Positions 43,225 through 53,104 are shown, counted from the stretch's first letter. The stretch is DNA of 64,000 bases from Paraglaciecola marina (GCF_004360155.1 NZ_SAIS01000001.1:620001-684000); one strand, 5' to 3'. Notes: generated by a model from the sequence alone, not told the origin. Translations and numbers: made by a program.

Positions 43225-43313
43225 ATTCCATTGGTATAAGATTTTACCGTCAAGGTTGGAGTATCAACTTGCGACATAATGTTTTAACTAATGACAAACA
43301 GGTAGGGACACCA

Positions 43314-43886
43314 TTGCTACGTATCTTGTTGATTGATGATGATCAACAGCGTGCAGACTCTATTACATCTGTTTTAAACAACTCAAGATATAAAGTTATT
43401 CATTTGGCGAGCCCAGATATGGCTTTATTAAAACAAGTAGACGACATTAAGCCAGATATAATCGTAATTGATATTGAATCCCCTAGTCGAGATATATTGG
43501 ATAGCTTAAGTACCATTTCTCACTACAACCCCAAACCCGTTGTAATGTTTTCAGCACAAGAAGATACCAATACTATTAATCAATCTATTGCATCTGGTGT
43601 TAGTGCATACGTGGTGGGGGATCTAGAGCCAGAAAGGGTTAAGCCTATTTTAGATGCGGCAGTTGCGCGTTTTCGTGAATACCAGAAGATAAAGACTGAG
43701 TTAAGTGATACCAAGCAACAACTAGCATCACGAAATACAATTGATCAAGCAAAGCGGTTGTTAATGAAGAAAAAGAAACTGTCTGAAGACGAGGCATTTA
43801 AAGCCATGCGAAAAACTGCCATGGATACAGGTCAAAAGTTGGATGATGTAGCCAAAACATTAATTTCTTTGCTCGATAATTTTTAA
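43314..43886 (+). CDS. nasT: NasT, ANTAR-domain nitrate antiterminator
   Basis: A 190-residue response-regulator-like protein: pseudo-receiver LRILLIDDDQQRADS followed by a coiled coil and a C-terminal ANTAR RNA-binding domain (RNTIDQAKRLLMKKKKLSEDE, AFKAMRKTAMDTGQKL). It binds leader RNA and prevents termination when released from NasS by nitrate. TTG at 43314 is preferred because TAGGGA lies six bases upstream, the length then matches known NasT proteins, and the longer frame begins inside the promoter. NasS follows after 14 bases, and a terminator-bearing leader precedes nrtA downstream. Confidence 0.9.
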   Translation: MLRILLIDDDQQRADSITSVLNNSRYKVIHLASPDMALLKQVDDIKPDIIVIDIESPSRDILDSLSTISHYNPKPVVMFSAQEDTNTINQSIASGVSAYVVGDLEPERVKPILDAAVARFREYQKIKTELSDTKQQLASRNTIDQAKRLLMKKKKLSEDEAFKAMRKTAMDTGQKLDDVAKTLISLLDNF

Positions 43887-43900
43887 GGTTTTTATTTATA

Positions 43901-44986
43901 ATGATTACACCCGAACAAACTAACTTAACATTGGGCTTTATCCCGCTAACCGACTCAGCTCCCCTCATTGTTGCTAAAAATATGGGGTTCTTTGAGCAAT
44001 GGGGTCTAGATGTTAAATTACAAAAACAAAATTCTTGGTCAACCTTAAGAGATAAGCTACATGCAGGTCTGTTAGATGCGGCTCAAATGTTAGCCCCCAT
44101 GCCTTTGGCTAGCTCTTTAGGGTTGCGCTGTACGCCCACAAAAGTTATTACCCCTCTAGTCCTTAGCTTAAATGGTAACGCAATAACGTTATCCGAAAAG
44201 CTACATCAAGAAGTATTAAAAGATAATGGGCTATCCGAAGTAACCTTACCTTTAGCTGCCTATTTGTTGCAACAAGTTATCAGTGTTAGAAAGCAGCAAA
44301 AAAGGCCTAAACTTAAGTTTGGTACGGTATTCCCCTATAGCTGTCACTATTATCAGTTAAAAGACTGGCTTGCTTCTGCGAATATTACGGAGCTTGATGT
44401 AGAGATCATGGTTGTACCTCCTGTCAATATGGTGGGTTTTTTGGAAAGTGGTGAAATAGATGGCTGTTGTGTAGGAGGTCCGTGGAACGCTAAAGCGGTA
44501 AGGGCGGGCATTGGACTAACGGCTTTAACATCATTTGATATCTGGCAGGACTCTCCAGAAAAAGTGTTAGGTCTATTGGATAGTTGGCAAAAAAAGAATC
44601 CAAACACTGTTTTGGCATTAAGCGCTGCATTAAAGCAAGCGTGTAATTGGCTAGAAACAATTCCTAATAGGTTTGAGGCTGCACGACTTTTGAGTGCGGA
44701 ACAGTATCTGGATGCTTCGACTGATGTTATTGCCCCCTCTTTAATAGGTAGTTGTTTGACTCATGTAAACCTACCTCCCAGGGCAATTCCATCCTACAAC
44801 CAGTTCTCAAAAGCAAATAATGGCTCTATTAATGTTCCAGAATATATTCGCGGAGAATGGTTACTAAGCCAAATGGAAAAGGCGGGACAATTATCGGGAG
44901 TAGAGGTGCCAAATGACTTGGTTAAAAATGTTTTTAGACCAGATATATATCAACAAATGCGTTTACATTTAGAGGATATCTCTTAA
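43901..44986 (+). CDS. nasS: NasS, nitrate/nitrite sensor of the NasTS pair
   Basis: A 361-residue homologue of NrtA-type binding proteins (LTLGFIPLTDSAPLIVAKN, SLNGNAITLS, GCCVGGPWNAKAV) but with no signal peptide, as expected for the cytoplasmic sensor. In known systems it holds NasT inactive until nitrate or nitrite binds. It directly follows nasT and shares its promoter. Confidence 0.9.
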   Translation: MITPEQTNLTLGFIPLTDSAPLIVAKNMGFFEQWGLDVKLQKQNSWSTLRDKLHAGLLDAAQMLAPMPLASSLGLRCTPTKVITPLVLSLNGNAITLSEKLHQEVLKDNGLSEVTLPLAAYLLQQVISVRKQQKRPKLKFGTVFPYSCHYYQLKDWLASANITELDVEIMVVPPVNMVGFLESGEIDGCCVGGPWNAKAVRAGIGLTALTSFDIWQDSPEKVLGLLDSWQKKNPNTVLALSAALKQACNWLETIPNRFEAARLLSAEQYLDASTDVIAPSLIGSCLTHVNLPPRAIPSYNQFSKANNGSINVPEYIRGEWLLSQMEKAGQLSGVEVPNDLVKNVFRPDIYQQMRLHLEDIS

Positions 44987-45053
44987 TAAGACCTATTTAG
45001 TTTAGCGGGCTTTTTAAGGGAGGAGTAGGTAGGGCAACATATAAAGCATTCAA

Positions 45054-45729
45054 ATGTGATGGGAGTTTATAAACGCAAGAACATGCTAGATAACCCAAAG
45101 CCAAGTTTAGAGCAGGTGCGTACAATCATAAGTCAACTCATAACTGCTCTAAGGGGTTTTACAGCGTAAAGATATGGTACACAGAGACGTTAAACCAGAA
45201 AATGTTATGGTCACCCACCAAGGTGAAGTTAAATTAATCGACTTTGGATCCGTATTAGTAAAAGTACTGGCAGAGACTAATTCGTTACCTGTAGAAAAAG
45301 TTGAGGTTGGGGCAGTACATTATATTGCCCCAGAGTATTTGCTTAAACATAGTAGTTCCCATCAAAGTGACATGTATTCTGTGGCCATGGTGATCTACGA
45401 AATGTTAACCGGGAAATTACCCTTTAAAGCGTTTAAATATCAAGACTAGATCTCAGTATCGTATAATGAATGGGTGTATCAGTCCCTTAATAAATATCGA
45501 ACTGATTTACCGCCATGGCTCGATTTAACCTTACGTAAAGCATTACAGCCTAACCCAGAGTTACGCTATTAAGTTTACTCTAAGCTTTTACAGGACTTGT
45601 CGCTGCCAAATAAAGGCATGTTGCTAGCAGTGGCAAAGCACCCTTTATTGGAACGTGACCCTTTGTTGTTTTATAAAGCGTTATGTATCGTTCAGTTAGT
45701 GGTGATTTGCATCTTGTTGGCTTTTTAGT
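45054..45729 (+). pseudogene. remnant of a Ser/Thr protein kinase gene
   Basis: Kinase sequence is readable with damage. A first frame gives MLDNPKPSLEQVRTIISQL then ITALRG; a one-base shift near 45152-45160 leads into the frame LQRKDMVHRDVKPENVMV, with the catalytic HRD and the LIDFGS magnesium loop, AVHYIAPEYL and SDMYSVAMVIYEMLTGKLP. A TAG at 45447-45449 and a TAA near 45570 interrupt the same frame, which continues as SYNEWVYQSLNKYRTDLP, then LPNKGMLLAVAKHPLLERD and a terminal hydrophobic helix. The N-lobe and any upstream phosphatase domain are gone. Kinase/phosphatase genes occur beside nitrate assimilation genes in other gammaproteobacteria (for example between nirB and nasA in Pseudomonas), which this would match. 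The 276-base open stretch at 45174-45449 is unlikely to be functional. Confidence 0.85.
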
Positions 45730-45739
45730 AACAAAATGT

Positions 45740-45777
45740 AGCACTTGATGGGTGCACCAATGCACCTGTTTGGTATA
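45740..45777 (+). promoter_or_regulatory. tandem NtrC-like sites upstream of nrtA
   Basis: AGCACTTGATGGGTGCA (45740-45756) and TGCACCTGTTTGGTATA (45761-45777) each differ at two positions from TGCACY-N4-TGGTGCA. Centres are 21 bases apart, two helical turns, and they lie about 90-127 bases upstream of the predicted start. Confidence 0.6.
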
Positions 45778-45840
45778 TCTATCAAATATTTAAACTTGTG
45801 GCTTAATTTTAAGTTATTGAAATTACTGAGTTTTTAAAGT

Positions 45841-45856
45841 TGGCATCATTGATGCT
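45841..45856 (+). promoter_or_regulatory. sigma-54 (-24/-12) promoter candidate of nrtABC
   Basis: TGGCATCATTGATGCT matches TGGCACG-N4-TTGCT at TGGCA and TGCT with correct spacing. Predicted start near 45868, giving a leader of about 187 bases that contains the antitermination structure. Confidence 0.65.
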
Positions 45857-45940
45857 AGTCTGTGTGTATACGGTACTTAAATACTTAAAATATTAACCGT
45901 TATATAATTAGAAGCGTTCAGCGCTCTAAAAAATTTATTT

Positions 45941-46033
45941 GTAATCTTTGTTGCGACGACGCAAAAAAGATTACATGGCAATGTAGCCCGCAAAGACTTT
46001 CCATGTCCTGGAGTCTCTGCGGGTTTTTTTTTT
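45941..46033 (+). promoter_or_regulatory. NasT-type antitermination leader of nrtA
   Basis: First stem-loop 45941-45974: arms GTAATCTTTGTTGCG and CGCAAAAAAGATTAC, 14 of 15 paired, apical GCG-ACGA-CGC. Second stem-loop 45987-46023: CCCGCA / TGCGGG, AGAC / GTCT and TCCA / TGGA, followed by ten T (46024-46033), a strong intrinsic terminator. Two successive hairpins with the second in a terminator, upstream of nitrate transport genes and downstream of nasT, is the ANTAR target architecture. The apical loops do not obviously show the published hexaloop with A1 and G4, so the exact binding form is uncertain. Confidence 0.8.
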
Positions 46034-46054
46034 GGAAAAAATTCGGAGTCGGTA

Positions 46055-47479
46055 ATGGCAAGTCTTAAAGTTTTAAGTTCATTAAAATCAGCGGTTAAAG
46101 TACTTCGGGTTGGTGCAGTGTCTGCTGTGCTTACTGGGTCTTTAGTCAGTAATATAGCGTCAGCAGAAAAATTAGGCTGGCCTGAAAAAGAAGAATTGAA
46201 GTTTGGTTTTATTAAATTAACAGATATGGCACCACTGGCCGTAGCTTATGAGAAAGGTTACTTTGAAGATGAAGGTTTGTACGTCACCATCGAAGCACAA
46301 GCTAATTGGAAAGTACTATTAGACCGTGTAATTGACGGCCAATTAGATGGTGCTCATATGTTGGCTGGTCAACCACTTGGTGCGACCATCGGTTATGGTA
46401 CTAAAGCAGACATCATTACTGCGTTTAGTATGGACTTAAACGGTAATGCCATCACTGTTTCTAACGATATTTGGAAAGAGATGAAGAAGCATGTGCCACA
46501 CGAAGATGGTAAGCCGGTTCATCCTATTAAAGCCGACGCTTTGAAACCTGTAGTTGATGACTTTAAAAGCAAAGGTAAACCTTTCAACATGGGAATGGTG
46601 TTCCCAGTATCTACTCATAATTATGAACTACGTTATTGGTTAGCGGCGGGTGGAATACACCCTGGTTACTATGCGTCACTGGAGGGGGCTGTTAAAGGGA
46701 TCAGTACTGATACGAAAGGGCTCTTAGATGCTGACGCTTTGTTATCGGTTACACCGCCACCACAAATGCCGGCTACTATGGAAGCGGGAACAATATACGG
46801 ATATTGCGTAGGTGAACCATGGAACCAGCAGGCAGTATTTAAAGGTATTGGTGTGCCAGTGGTAACCGATTACGAAATTTGGAAGGACAATCCTGAAAAA
46901 GTCTTTGGTGTGAGTAAAACTTGGGCCGAAAAATATCCTAACACTCACATTCGTGTAGTTAAGGCTATGATCAGAGCAGCTATGTGGTTAGATGAAAACA
47001 ACAATGCTAACCGCCCAGAAGCCGTAAAAATATTGTCTAAAAGCCAGTATGTTGGTGCAGATTACGAAGTCATTGCAAACAGCATGACAGGTACTTTTGA
47101 ATATGAAAAAGGCGACAAACGTTCTGTTCCTGATTTCAACGTATTCTTCCGTTATAACGCTACCTATCCTTTCTATAGTGATGCTATTTGGTACTTAACT
47201 CAAATGCGTAGATGGGGACAAATCTCTGAGCCTAAGTCTGATGAGTGGTACAAAGATATTGCTAAGCAAGTTTATCGCCCTGATATTTATGCTCAAGCGG
47301 CTAAGTCTTTGATTGCTGAGGGTAAGGCAAAGGCTTCAGAATTCCCAGAGTTTGCTACAGAGTCTGGTTTCAAACCTGCTCAGAAACACTTTATTGACAA
47401 CATAGTATACGACGGTACTCAACCTAATGCCTATTTAGAAAAATTTACTATCGGGCTGAAAAGCGATAGCAAAATCTAA
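46055..47479 (+). CDS. nrtA: nitrate ABC transporter substrate-binding protein
   Basis: A 474-residue periplasmic protein of the NrtA/CmpA/NasF family with a signal peptide ending near NIASA. Family segments include [31 protein letters not shown] and [18 protein letters not shown] precedes the ATG at good distance. It is first in nrtABC, downstream of an antitermination leader, and is separated from nrtB by a stable hairpin that probably favours its higher expression. Confidence 0.93.
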   Translation: MASLKVLSSLKSAVKVLRVGAVSAVLTGSLVSNIASAEKLGWPEKEELKFGFIKLTDMAPLAVAYEKGYFEDEGLYVTIEAQANWKVLLDRVIDGQLDGAHMLAGQPLGATIGYGTKADIITAFSMDLNGNAITVSNDIWKEMKKHVPHEDGKPVHPIKADALKPVVDDFKSKGKPFNMGMVFPVSTHNYELRYWLAAGGIHPGYYASLEGAVKGISTDTKGLLDADALLSVTPPPQMPATMEAGTIYGYCVGEPWNQQAVFKGIGVPVVTDYEIWKDNPEKVFGVSKTWAEKYPNTHIRVVKAMIRAAMWLDENNNANRPEAVKILSKSQYVGADYEVIANSMTGTFEYEKGDKRSVPDFNVFFRYNATYPFYSDAIWYLTQMRRWGQISEPKSDEWYKDIAKQVYRPDIYAQAAKSLIAEGKAKASEFPEFATESGFKPAQKHFIDNIVYDGTQPNAYLEKFTIGLKSDSKI

Positions 47480-47491
47480 GTGGTTTTTTAT

Positions 47492-47515
47492 GTAGGCGAG
47501 AAGAGTCTCGCCTAC
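47492..47515 (+). repeat. intercistronic hairpin nrtA-nrtB
   Basis: Perfect 9-bp stem GTAGGCGAG / CTCGCCTAC with loop AAGAGT, ending just before the GAGGAG site of nrtB. It likely stabilises the nrtA part of the message and limits nrtB translation. Confidence 0.65.
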
Positions 47516-47529
47516 GAGGAGTGTTAAAA

Positions 47530-48519
47530 ATGTTTAAACAACAAGCGGTTCCCATGATTTTTAGTCAAGTAAAACAAATTCGTATTCCTTCTATCAATAA
47601 CATTTTGAGGGCTGCAGCTTTACCTCTCATTGGTTTAGTTATATTTCTTGGTTTGTGGAGTGTGATGGCTAAAAATATCGATACTTCTTTGGGGCAGTTT
47701 CCTGGGCCTATAGCTGTATGGGAACAGGCGACGACCTTAATTGACGAGCATAACGCACAAATGGATAAAGCTGATGTGTTTTACACCCGTCAAGAAGAGC
47801 GAAATGCAGCTAGGGTAGCGCAAGACCCAACGTACGAGCCAAAAATTAGGGCCTTTACAGGGGCGCCTACATTCTTTGAGCAAATATGGACCAGTTTATA
47901 TACGGTCTTAGTTGGGTTTGTAGTTGCGTCTTTGATTGCAATACCAATCGGAATTATTTGTGGCTTGAGTAAAAATGCTTATACCGCCATTAATCCGCTT
48001 ATTCAGTTGTTTAAACCTGTATCTCCTTTGGCTTGGTTACCACTTGTTACTATGGTGGTCAGTGCTGTCTATGTCACTTCAGATCCTATGTTTTCAAAGT
48101 CATTTATCACCTCAGCTGTAACTGTATCTTTATGCTGTTTATGGCCGACCTTGATAAATACGGCTGTGGGTGTATCTAGCATAGAGTCAGATTTGATAAA
48201 TGTGAGTAAAGTCTTACGTTTAAATGCTTTATCTCATGTTACCAAGATTGTACTTCCATCTTCTATACCGGCTATTTTTACCGGTCTTAGACTATCCTTA
48301 GGGATAGGTTGGATGGTACTTATTGCCGCAGAAATGTTGGCTCAAAACCCAGGGTTGGGAAAATTTGTTTGGGATGAATTCCAAAACGGAAGCTCAGAAT
48401 CACTAGCTCGTATTATGGTTGCGGTTCTTACCATAGGTGTGATTGGTTTTATTTTAGACAGACTAATGTTGATGCTACAGAAACAAGTTAGTTGGGACAA
48501 AAGCGCTGTACTGCGTTAA
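47530..48519 (+). CDS. nrtB: nitrate ABC transporter permease
   Basis: A 329-residue inner-membrane permease with about six helices and the BPD_transp_1 EAA region (VSKVLRLNALSHVTKIVLPSS is the coupling segment). A periplasmic insertion between helix 1 and 2 (about residues 60-110) is typical of NrtB. The ATG at 47530 has AGGAG eight bases upstream; the GTG three codons earlier is too close to it. Confidence 0.92.
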   Translation: MFKQQAVPMIFSQVKQIRIPSINNILRAAALPLIGLVIFLGLWSVMAKNIDTSLGQFPGPIAVWEQATTLIDEHNAQMDKADVFYTRQEERNAARVAQDPTYEPKIRAFTGAPTFFEQIWTSLYTVLVGFVVASLIAIPIGIICGLSKNAYTAINPLIQLFKPVSPLAWLPLVTMVVSAVYVTSDPMFSKSFITSAVTVSLCCLWPTLINTAVGVSSIESDLINVSKVLRLNALSHVTKIVLPSSIPAIFTGLRLSLGIGWMVLIAAEMLAQNPGLGKFVWDEFQNGSSESLARIMVAVLTIGVIGFILDRLMLMLQKQVSWDKSAVLR

Positions 48520-48553
48520 TTCCAGTCACTACAAACGATTTTAAGGAAAGGTT

Positions 48554-49414
48554 ATGAGTAATAAACATCATTTAGAACTAACTCAAGTAGGCATTGATTT
48601 TCCTACTCCTAAAGGGCCATTTACTGCTCTTCAAAATGTAAATTTACGTATTGATAAGGGCGAGTTTATTTCATTAATTGGACACTCAGGCTGCGGTAAA
48701 TCTACGGTATTGAATATTGTGGCTGGCTTGTACCAAGCTACCAATGGCGGTGTGATTTTAGACAATCAAGAAGTGAATGAACCTGGTCCAGAGCGGGCTG
48801 TAGTATTTCAAAATCATTCATTATTACCTTGGTTAAGTGCCTATAAAAATGTGGAGTTAGCGGTAAAGCAAACCCCAAATGGACGCTCTAAGAAAGAAAT
48901 GAAAGAGTGGGTTGAGCATAACCTAGAGTTGGTTCATATGAGTCATGCAGCAGATAAGCTACCCGCAGAAATTTCTGGGGGGATGAAGCAAAGGGTAGGG
49001 ATCGCTAGAGCATTAGCTATGGAGCCCAAAGTCTTATTAATGGATGAACCATTTGGCGCTTTGGATGCTTTGACTCGTGCTCACTTACAAGACTCGGTTA
49101 TGGAAATTCATGCTGAACTAGGTAACACAGTTATTATGATCACCCATGATGTAGATGAGGCTGTGTTGTTATCAGACCGGATAGTGATGATGACCAACGG
49201 TCCTGCAGCTACTATTGGTGAAATATTGCCTATTGAATTAGCTCGCCCAAGGAACCGGATTGAATTGGCTGATAATCCTGAATACAACCATTACCGCCAT
49301 GAAGTGCTGAAATTTTTGTATGAAAAACAACGTAAAGTTGAATCAGTTGATGAACACCGTAAAAAATTAGCTAAGCATAATAAAGCTAGTTCCAAGGGAG
49401 CCAGCGTAGCTTAA
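48554..49414 (+). CDS. nrtC: nitrate ABC transporter ATP-binding protein
   Basis: A 286-residue ATPase equivalent to NrtD/NasD (no C-terminal binding-protein fusion as in cyanobacterial NrtC). Walker A GHSGCGKST, Q-loop VFQNHSLLPWL, signature ISGGMKQRVGIARAL, Walker B LLMDEPFGALD, switch MITHDVDEAV. Third gene of the nitrate import operon. Confidence 0.92.
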   Translation: MSNKHHLELTQVGIDFPTPKGPFTALQNVNLRIDKGEFISLIGHSGCGKSTVLNIVAGLYQATNGGVILDNQEVNEPGPERAVVFQNHSLLPWLSAYKNVELAVKQTPNGRSKKEMKEWVEHNLELVHMSHAADKLPAEISGGMKQRVGIARALAMEPKVLLMDEPFGALDALTRAHLQDSVMEIHAELGNTVIMITHDVDEAVLLSDRIVMMTNGPAATIGEILPIELARPRNRIELADNPEYNHYRHEVLKFLYEKQRKVESVDEHRKKLAKHNKASSKGASVA

Positions 49415-49540
49415 ATAAAGTCTATATTAATCAGCTATATAGATTTAAATCTTGTTAAATAATTTATAAAAAATAGCGGTATTAGATCGCCGGTTTTTAT
49501 CGGCGAACTCTTTAGCTGCGCCTAAAATTAGAGAGAAACC

Positions 49541-50767
49541 ATGAAAACATTAAATAGTAAACCCCAAAAAACGGCCCTTAATATTGCTTTAGGGTTAGCA
49601 CTAATTGGTGCATCTAGCTTTGCTGTTCAAGCAGAGAGCATTACTGAAGCGTTAACGTCTGGTAAAGCTAGTGCAAATTTAAATTTACGTTATGAAAGCG
49701 TTGAGCAAGATAACGAGTCTAAAGATGCTAGTGCGTTAACATTGCGTACTCTCTTGTCTTATGAAACTGGTTCATTTAAAGGCTTTTCAGCAAAAGTTGA
49801 AATGGAAGATACTCGCATAGTTCTGGGTCAAGGAGATTACACAGTCGGCCCAAGCGGCTACAACCCTGGTATTTATTCGGTCATTGCTGATCCAGAGCAC
49901 ACTGAATTAGATCAAGGTTACATTCAATACAAAAATGATGTGGTAACTGCGAAAGTAGGCCGTCAGGTGATCACTATGGACGGTCATCGTTTTATCGGTC
50001 ATGTTGGCTGGAGACAAGATAGACAAACCTTTGATGCTGCAACATTTAAGGTTACACCCAATAAAGACTTAACCTTGCAGTACGCTTATATTACACAACG
50101 CAATCGAATTTTTGCACAAGATGCGGATTTTGATGCTAAAGATCATCTTATTAATGCATCTTATAAGACATCTGTGGGTACATTGACGGGGTATGGGTAT
50201 TTACTTGAAGTAGATAACGATACTGACAATGCTCTAGATACTTTCGGTATTAGTTTTGCTGGTGCAACCAAGGCAGGAGATGCAAAAATTATTTATCGCG
50301 CTGAGTATGCTAGCCAAACAAGTGAATCTGCTACTACTGAATATGACGCTTCATATTTAAATCTAGAGGCAGGTGCGGTTTTCTCTGGTATCACTGCAAA
50401 ATTGGGTTATGAGGTATTAGGTTCTGATGATGGCGCTTATGGATTTTCTACACCTCTTGCGACGCTACATAAATTCAATGGATGGTCAGATCAGTTTTTA
50501 GCTACTCCAACTCAAGGCCTAGTGGATACTAATGTTTCACTAGCTGGTAAGGCATTCGGTGGAGGCTGGAAAGTTGCTTACCACATGTTTGATGCTGACG
50601 ATTCAGCTGATACTGGTGTTGATGATCTTGGAACAGAGTTGAATCTGTCTTATGTGAAGAAGTTTGGAAAGCATTATAATGCAGGCATTAAATACGCTGC
50701 TTATTCCGCAGGCGATACTAAAGTCGATGCAGACAAATTATGGGCATGGGTAGGAGTTAAATTTTAA
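49541..50767 (+). CDS. outer-membrane porin (alginate-export-like family)
   Basis: A 408-residue beta-barrel protein with signal peptide (ASSFAVQA) and alternating strand pattern ending WAWVGVKF. It resembles AlgE/Opr-like barrels that databases call alginate export family, but its place directly after nrtABC suggests a nitrate or small-anion porin. Followed by a clear terminator. Confidence 0.75.
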   Translation: MKTLNSKPQKTALNIALGLALIGASSFAVQAESITEALTSGKASANLNLRYESVEQDNESKDASALTLRTLLSYETGSFKGFSAKVEMEDTRIVLGQGDYTVGPSGYNPGIYSVIADPEHTELDQGYIQYKNDVVTAKVGRQVITMDGHRFIGHVGWRQDRQTFDAATFKVTPNKDLTLQYAYITQRNRIFAQDADFDAKDHLINASYKTSVGTLTGYGYLLEVDNDTDNALDTFGISFAGATKAGDAKIIYRAEYASQTSESATTEYDASYLNLEAGAVFSGITAKLGYEVLGSDDGAYGFSTPLATLHKFNGWSDQFLATPTQGLVDTNVSLAGKAFGGGWKVAYHMFDADDSADTGVDDLGTELNLSYVKKFGKHYNAGIKYAAYSAGDTKVDADKLWAWVGVKF

Positions 50768-50810
50768 TTTTTACAGGTTAATACAATTGGTTAGATAAAT
50801 TTTCGATTAT

Positions 50811-50843
50811 GAGGGCTGATATATTTTTATCAGCTCTTTTTTT
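50811..50843 (+). terminator. Rho-independent terminator of the nrt-porin unit
   Basis: GAGGGCTGATA pairs with TATCAGCTCT, followed by seven T residues. Confidence 0.88.
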
Positions 50844-50963
50844 GTTCAATGTTAAATGTATGGTAAAAAAATACCCTTAATATTTACCATGTTGTATGTA
50901 AATTAAGTATAGTTGTAATCAGAATGTGATTTAAATTAACGTATTTTTAATAAGGATGTTTTT

Positions 50964-52997
50964 ATGCTAGCAATCTCTCGTTATGTTTCCGTCTTAATTG
51001 TAATCCCTTCATTTTTATTGATTCTTATTATATTAACTGAGTTTTTAGTCAAAGCGAAAGACGTACGCAATGCATCAAAAGGCTCTCATTTATTATCATT
51101 AGCTGATAATGCCGCTTCTTTAGTCCATGAATTACAAAAAGAAAGGGGGATGTCTTCAGGTTTTTTGGGGTCGCAAGGGGGGAAGTTTAAAGCTGAATTG
51201 ATTATTCAGCGAAAGCTTGTCGATCAGAGCCTCCAACAATACCGTGACTTTACAACACAATACAATGATGAACTTGGTAAAACGTTACGCCTAAATATTG
51301 ATGCTGTATTGAGCCACCTACAAAACCTCCCAAACGTTCGACAACAAATAGATAGTCAGACTATTAATTTAGCCGATGCTCTAGGCTTCTACACTAAGAT
51401 AAATAAAGAGCTTATTAAACAGCCACTGGCTTTAATAGAGTTTGTTGATTTAAATGGATTAGTCCAAGGTCTCATTTCTTCTTATAATTTAATGCAAGTT
51501 AAAGAGAATGCTGGTATCGAAAGGGCTGTCCTCACAAATGTCTTAGCAGGACAATCGTTATCTGAAGACAATAAAAAAAGAGTATATTCTCTGATTGCTA
51601 ATCAAAACTCGTATCAGGACTCTTATAATAAATCTATGCCTGATAATCAGGAATGGTTTGAGCGATATAATAGATTTAATACGAGTAAAGAAAATAATTC
51701 GATTATTAAGTTACGGCAACAAGTTTTATCTGAAGCGTTAATAGATAAGTATACCGTTCTGCCAGAGACGTGGTTTGATGCTGCTACAGCGCGTATAGGT
51801 GAGTTAAAAAAATTGGAGTTTGATAGTATCAAAGCGCTTCATGTGGAAATTGATACCATGTACTTCGATTCATTTGTATTCATTCTTGTAATGATAGTGT
51901 TTTTAATTGTGGTGTTATTGCTAACTTATTTAGTATTTATCACGATACGAACTATGGGCAAACAAGCATCAGAAATAAAAGACACGTTAAATATTATAGA
52001 TAGTGAACACGACTTAACTAAGCGTATTTCTATTTTATCGCAGGATCATTTAGGGCAATCAGCTGTTCGCTTCAATCAATTGTTGGAAAAAATACGTATA
52101 GATTTTGTCGCAATCGCAAAAACCGCATATGAAGCGGTATCGTCTACTCACGATACAGTCGTTTCTGTAGTTGACACCGATACAAGTATTGAAAAGCAAC
52201 AAGTAGCGACGGCTAATGCTTCAGCAGCAGTCGAAGAAATATTTGTCAGTATGGGGGATATTGGTAGGCAAATTGAAGAGTCGACTTCATCAGTTATGAA
52301 AATTGTTGAGGACTGTGACCAAGGGAGATCTTCTGTATCAAATGCTCTAACAAGCATTGAAGGGGTGGCATCTGAAGTTGAAAATGTGAATGTTATTATT
52401 GGTGCGGTTAATGAAGGGGTTGTAAACATCTCAGTAGTTTTAGAGGTTATTCAGTCTGTAGCACAACAAACTAATTTACTGGCACTAAATGCTGCTATTG
52501 AGGCTGCTAGAGCAGGTGAGCAGGGGCGCGGGTTTGCTGTAGTAGCAGATGAAGTTAGAGCGTTGGCTCAAAGAGTACAAAGCTCTACAGAAGAGATATC
52601 TAACATTATTGCCTCGTTGCAAAGTGATTCTAAGCGTGCAATGGAAGGTATTACTGATGGAAGAGAAAAAGCAGGTGAAGCAGTTGAATTATCTAGTGTC
52701 ATTGACCAAGCATTCAGTCAAATTTTAACAAGTATGAAAACTGTCGAGTCTATGAGTACTTCTATTAGTATTGGCGCAGTTGAGCAAATTTCCGTCGTTA
52801 GAGAAGTAAGTAAAAATGTTAGCGATATTGAGGTCATGTCAACAGAAAACATGAAAGGAGCTCAAGATATTGGCCAATCGGCCAGTAAATTATCAGAAGT
52901 TACAATGTCTTTACTCGATGTTATTAAAATATATAAAATAGAAGAGTCAGATCGGTTTATTATGCCAAGTGAGTGGAAATATGGCTCCAGTAAGTAA
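50964..52997 (+). CDS. NIT-domain methyl-accepting chemotaxis protein
   Basis: A 677-residue chemoreceptor. Helix 1 is at about 7-27; the periplasmic NIT (nitrate- and nitrite-sensing) domain at about 45-295 carries the family signature [18 protein letters not shown]; helix 2 at about 303-327; HAMP at about 330-385; and the signalling tip [20 protein letters not shown] near 499-520. There is no C-terminal CheR-binding pentapeptide. Strong AAGGATG before the ATG. It lies after the nitrate import operon beyond its terminator, so nitrate taxis is the likely role. An inverted repeat ATGGTAAA / TTTACCAT lies at 50860-50890. Confidence 0.92.
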   Translation: MLAISRYVSVLIVIPSFLLILIILTEFLVKAKDVRNASKGSHLLSLADNAASLVHELQKERGMSSGFLGSQGGKFKAELIIQRKLVDQSLQQYRDFTTQYNDELGKTLRLNIDAVLSHLQNLPNVRQQIDSQTINLADALGFYTKINKELIKQPLALIEFVDLNGLVQGLISSYNLMQVKENAGIERAVLTNVLAGQSLSEDNKKRVYSLIANQNSYQDSYNKSMPDNQEWFERYNRFNTSKENNSIIKLRQQVLSEALIDKYTVLPETWFDAATARIGELKKLEFDSIKALHVEIDTMYFDSFVFILVMIVFLIVVLLLTYLVFITIRTMGKQASEIKDTLNIIDSEHDLTKRISILSQDHLGQSAVRFNQLLEKIRIDFVAIAKTAYEAVSSTHDTVVSVVDTDTSIEKQQVATANASAAVEEIFVSMGDIGRQIEESTSSVMKIVEDCDQGRSSVSNALTSIEGVASEVENVNVIIGAVNEGVVNISVVLEVIQSVAQQTNLLALNAAIEAARAGEQGRGFAVVADEVRALAQRVQSSTEEISNIIASLQSDSKRAMEGITDGREKAGEAVELSSVIDQAFSQILTSMKTVESMSTSISIGAVEQISVVREVSKNVSDIEVMSTENMKGAQDIGQSASKLSEVTMSLLDVIKIYKIEESDRFIMPSEWKYGSSK

Positions 52998-53104
52998 TTG
53001 GGGTTGTTCACTCTATATTTTACTCAGTATATCGCGCTCTAATATTTATTATAAAAGTCTATATTAGTAATGGTTAGAAGCTTTATGTAACGAAGGAGAA
53101 CAGT

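Larger units (their letters stand above)
42953..43313 (+). other. nasT promoter and leader region
   Basis: Contains two NtrC-like dyads and a sigma-54 promoter listed separately; between the predicted start near 43236 and the nasT TTG lies a leader of about 78 bases without clear structure. Confidence 0.5.

Noticed and set aside
43215-43313. N-terminal extension of NasT from the ATG at 43215
   Set aside because: It begins inside a good sigma-54 promoter, lacks a ribosome-binding site and gives a protein longer than known NasT; the TTG at 43314 is better.
45174-45449. Short intact kinase gene of 91 codons
   Set aside because: It is only the middle of a kinase domain; readable kinase sequence continues on both sides through a frameshift and stops, so it is a pseudogene fragment.
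49487-49506. Terminator between nrtC and the porin gene
   Set aside because: The TCGCCG/CGGCGA stem is short, has an eight-base loop and is not followed by a T-run.
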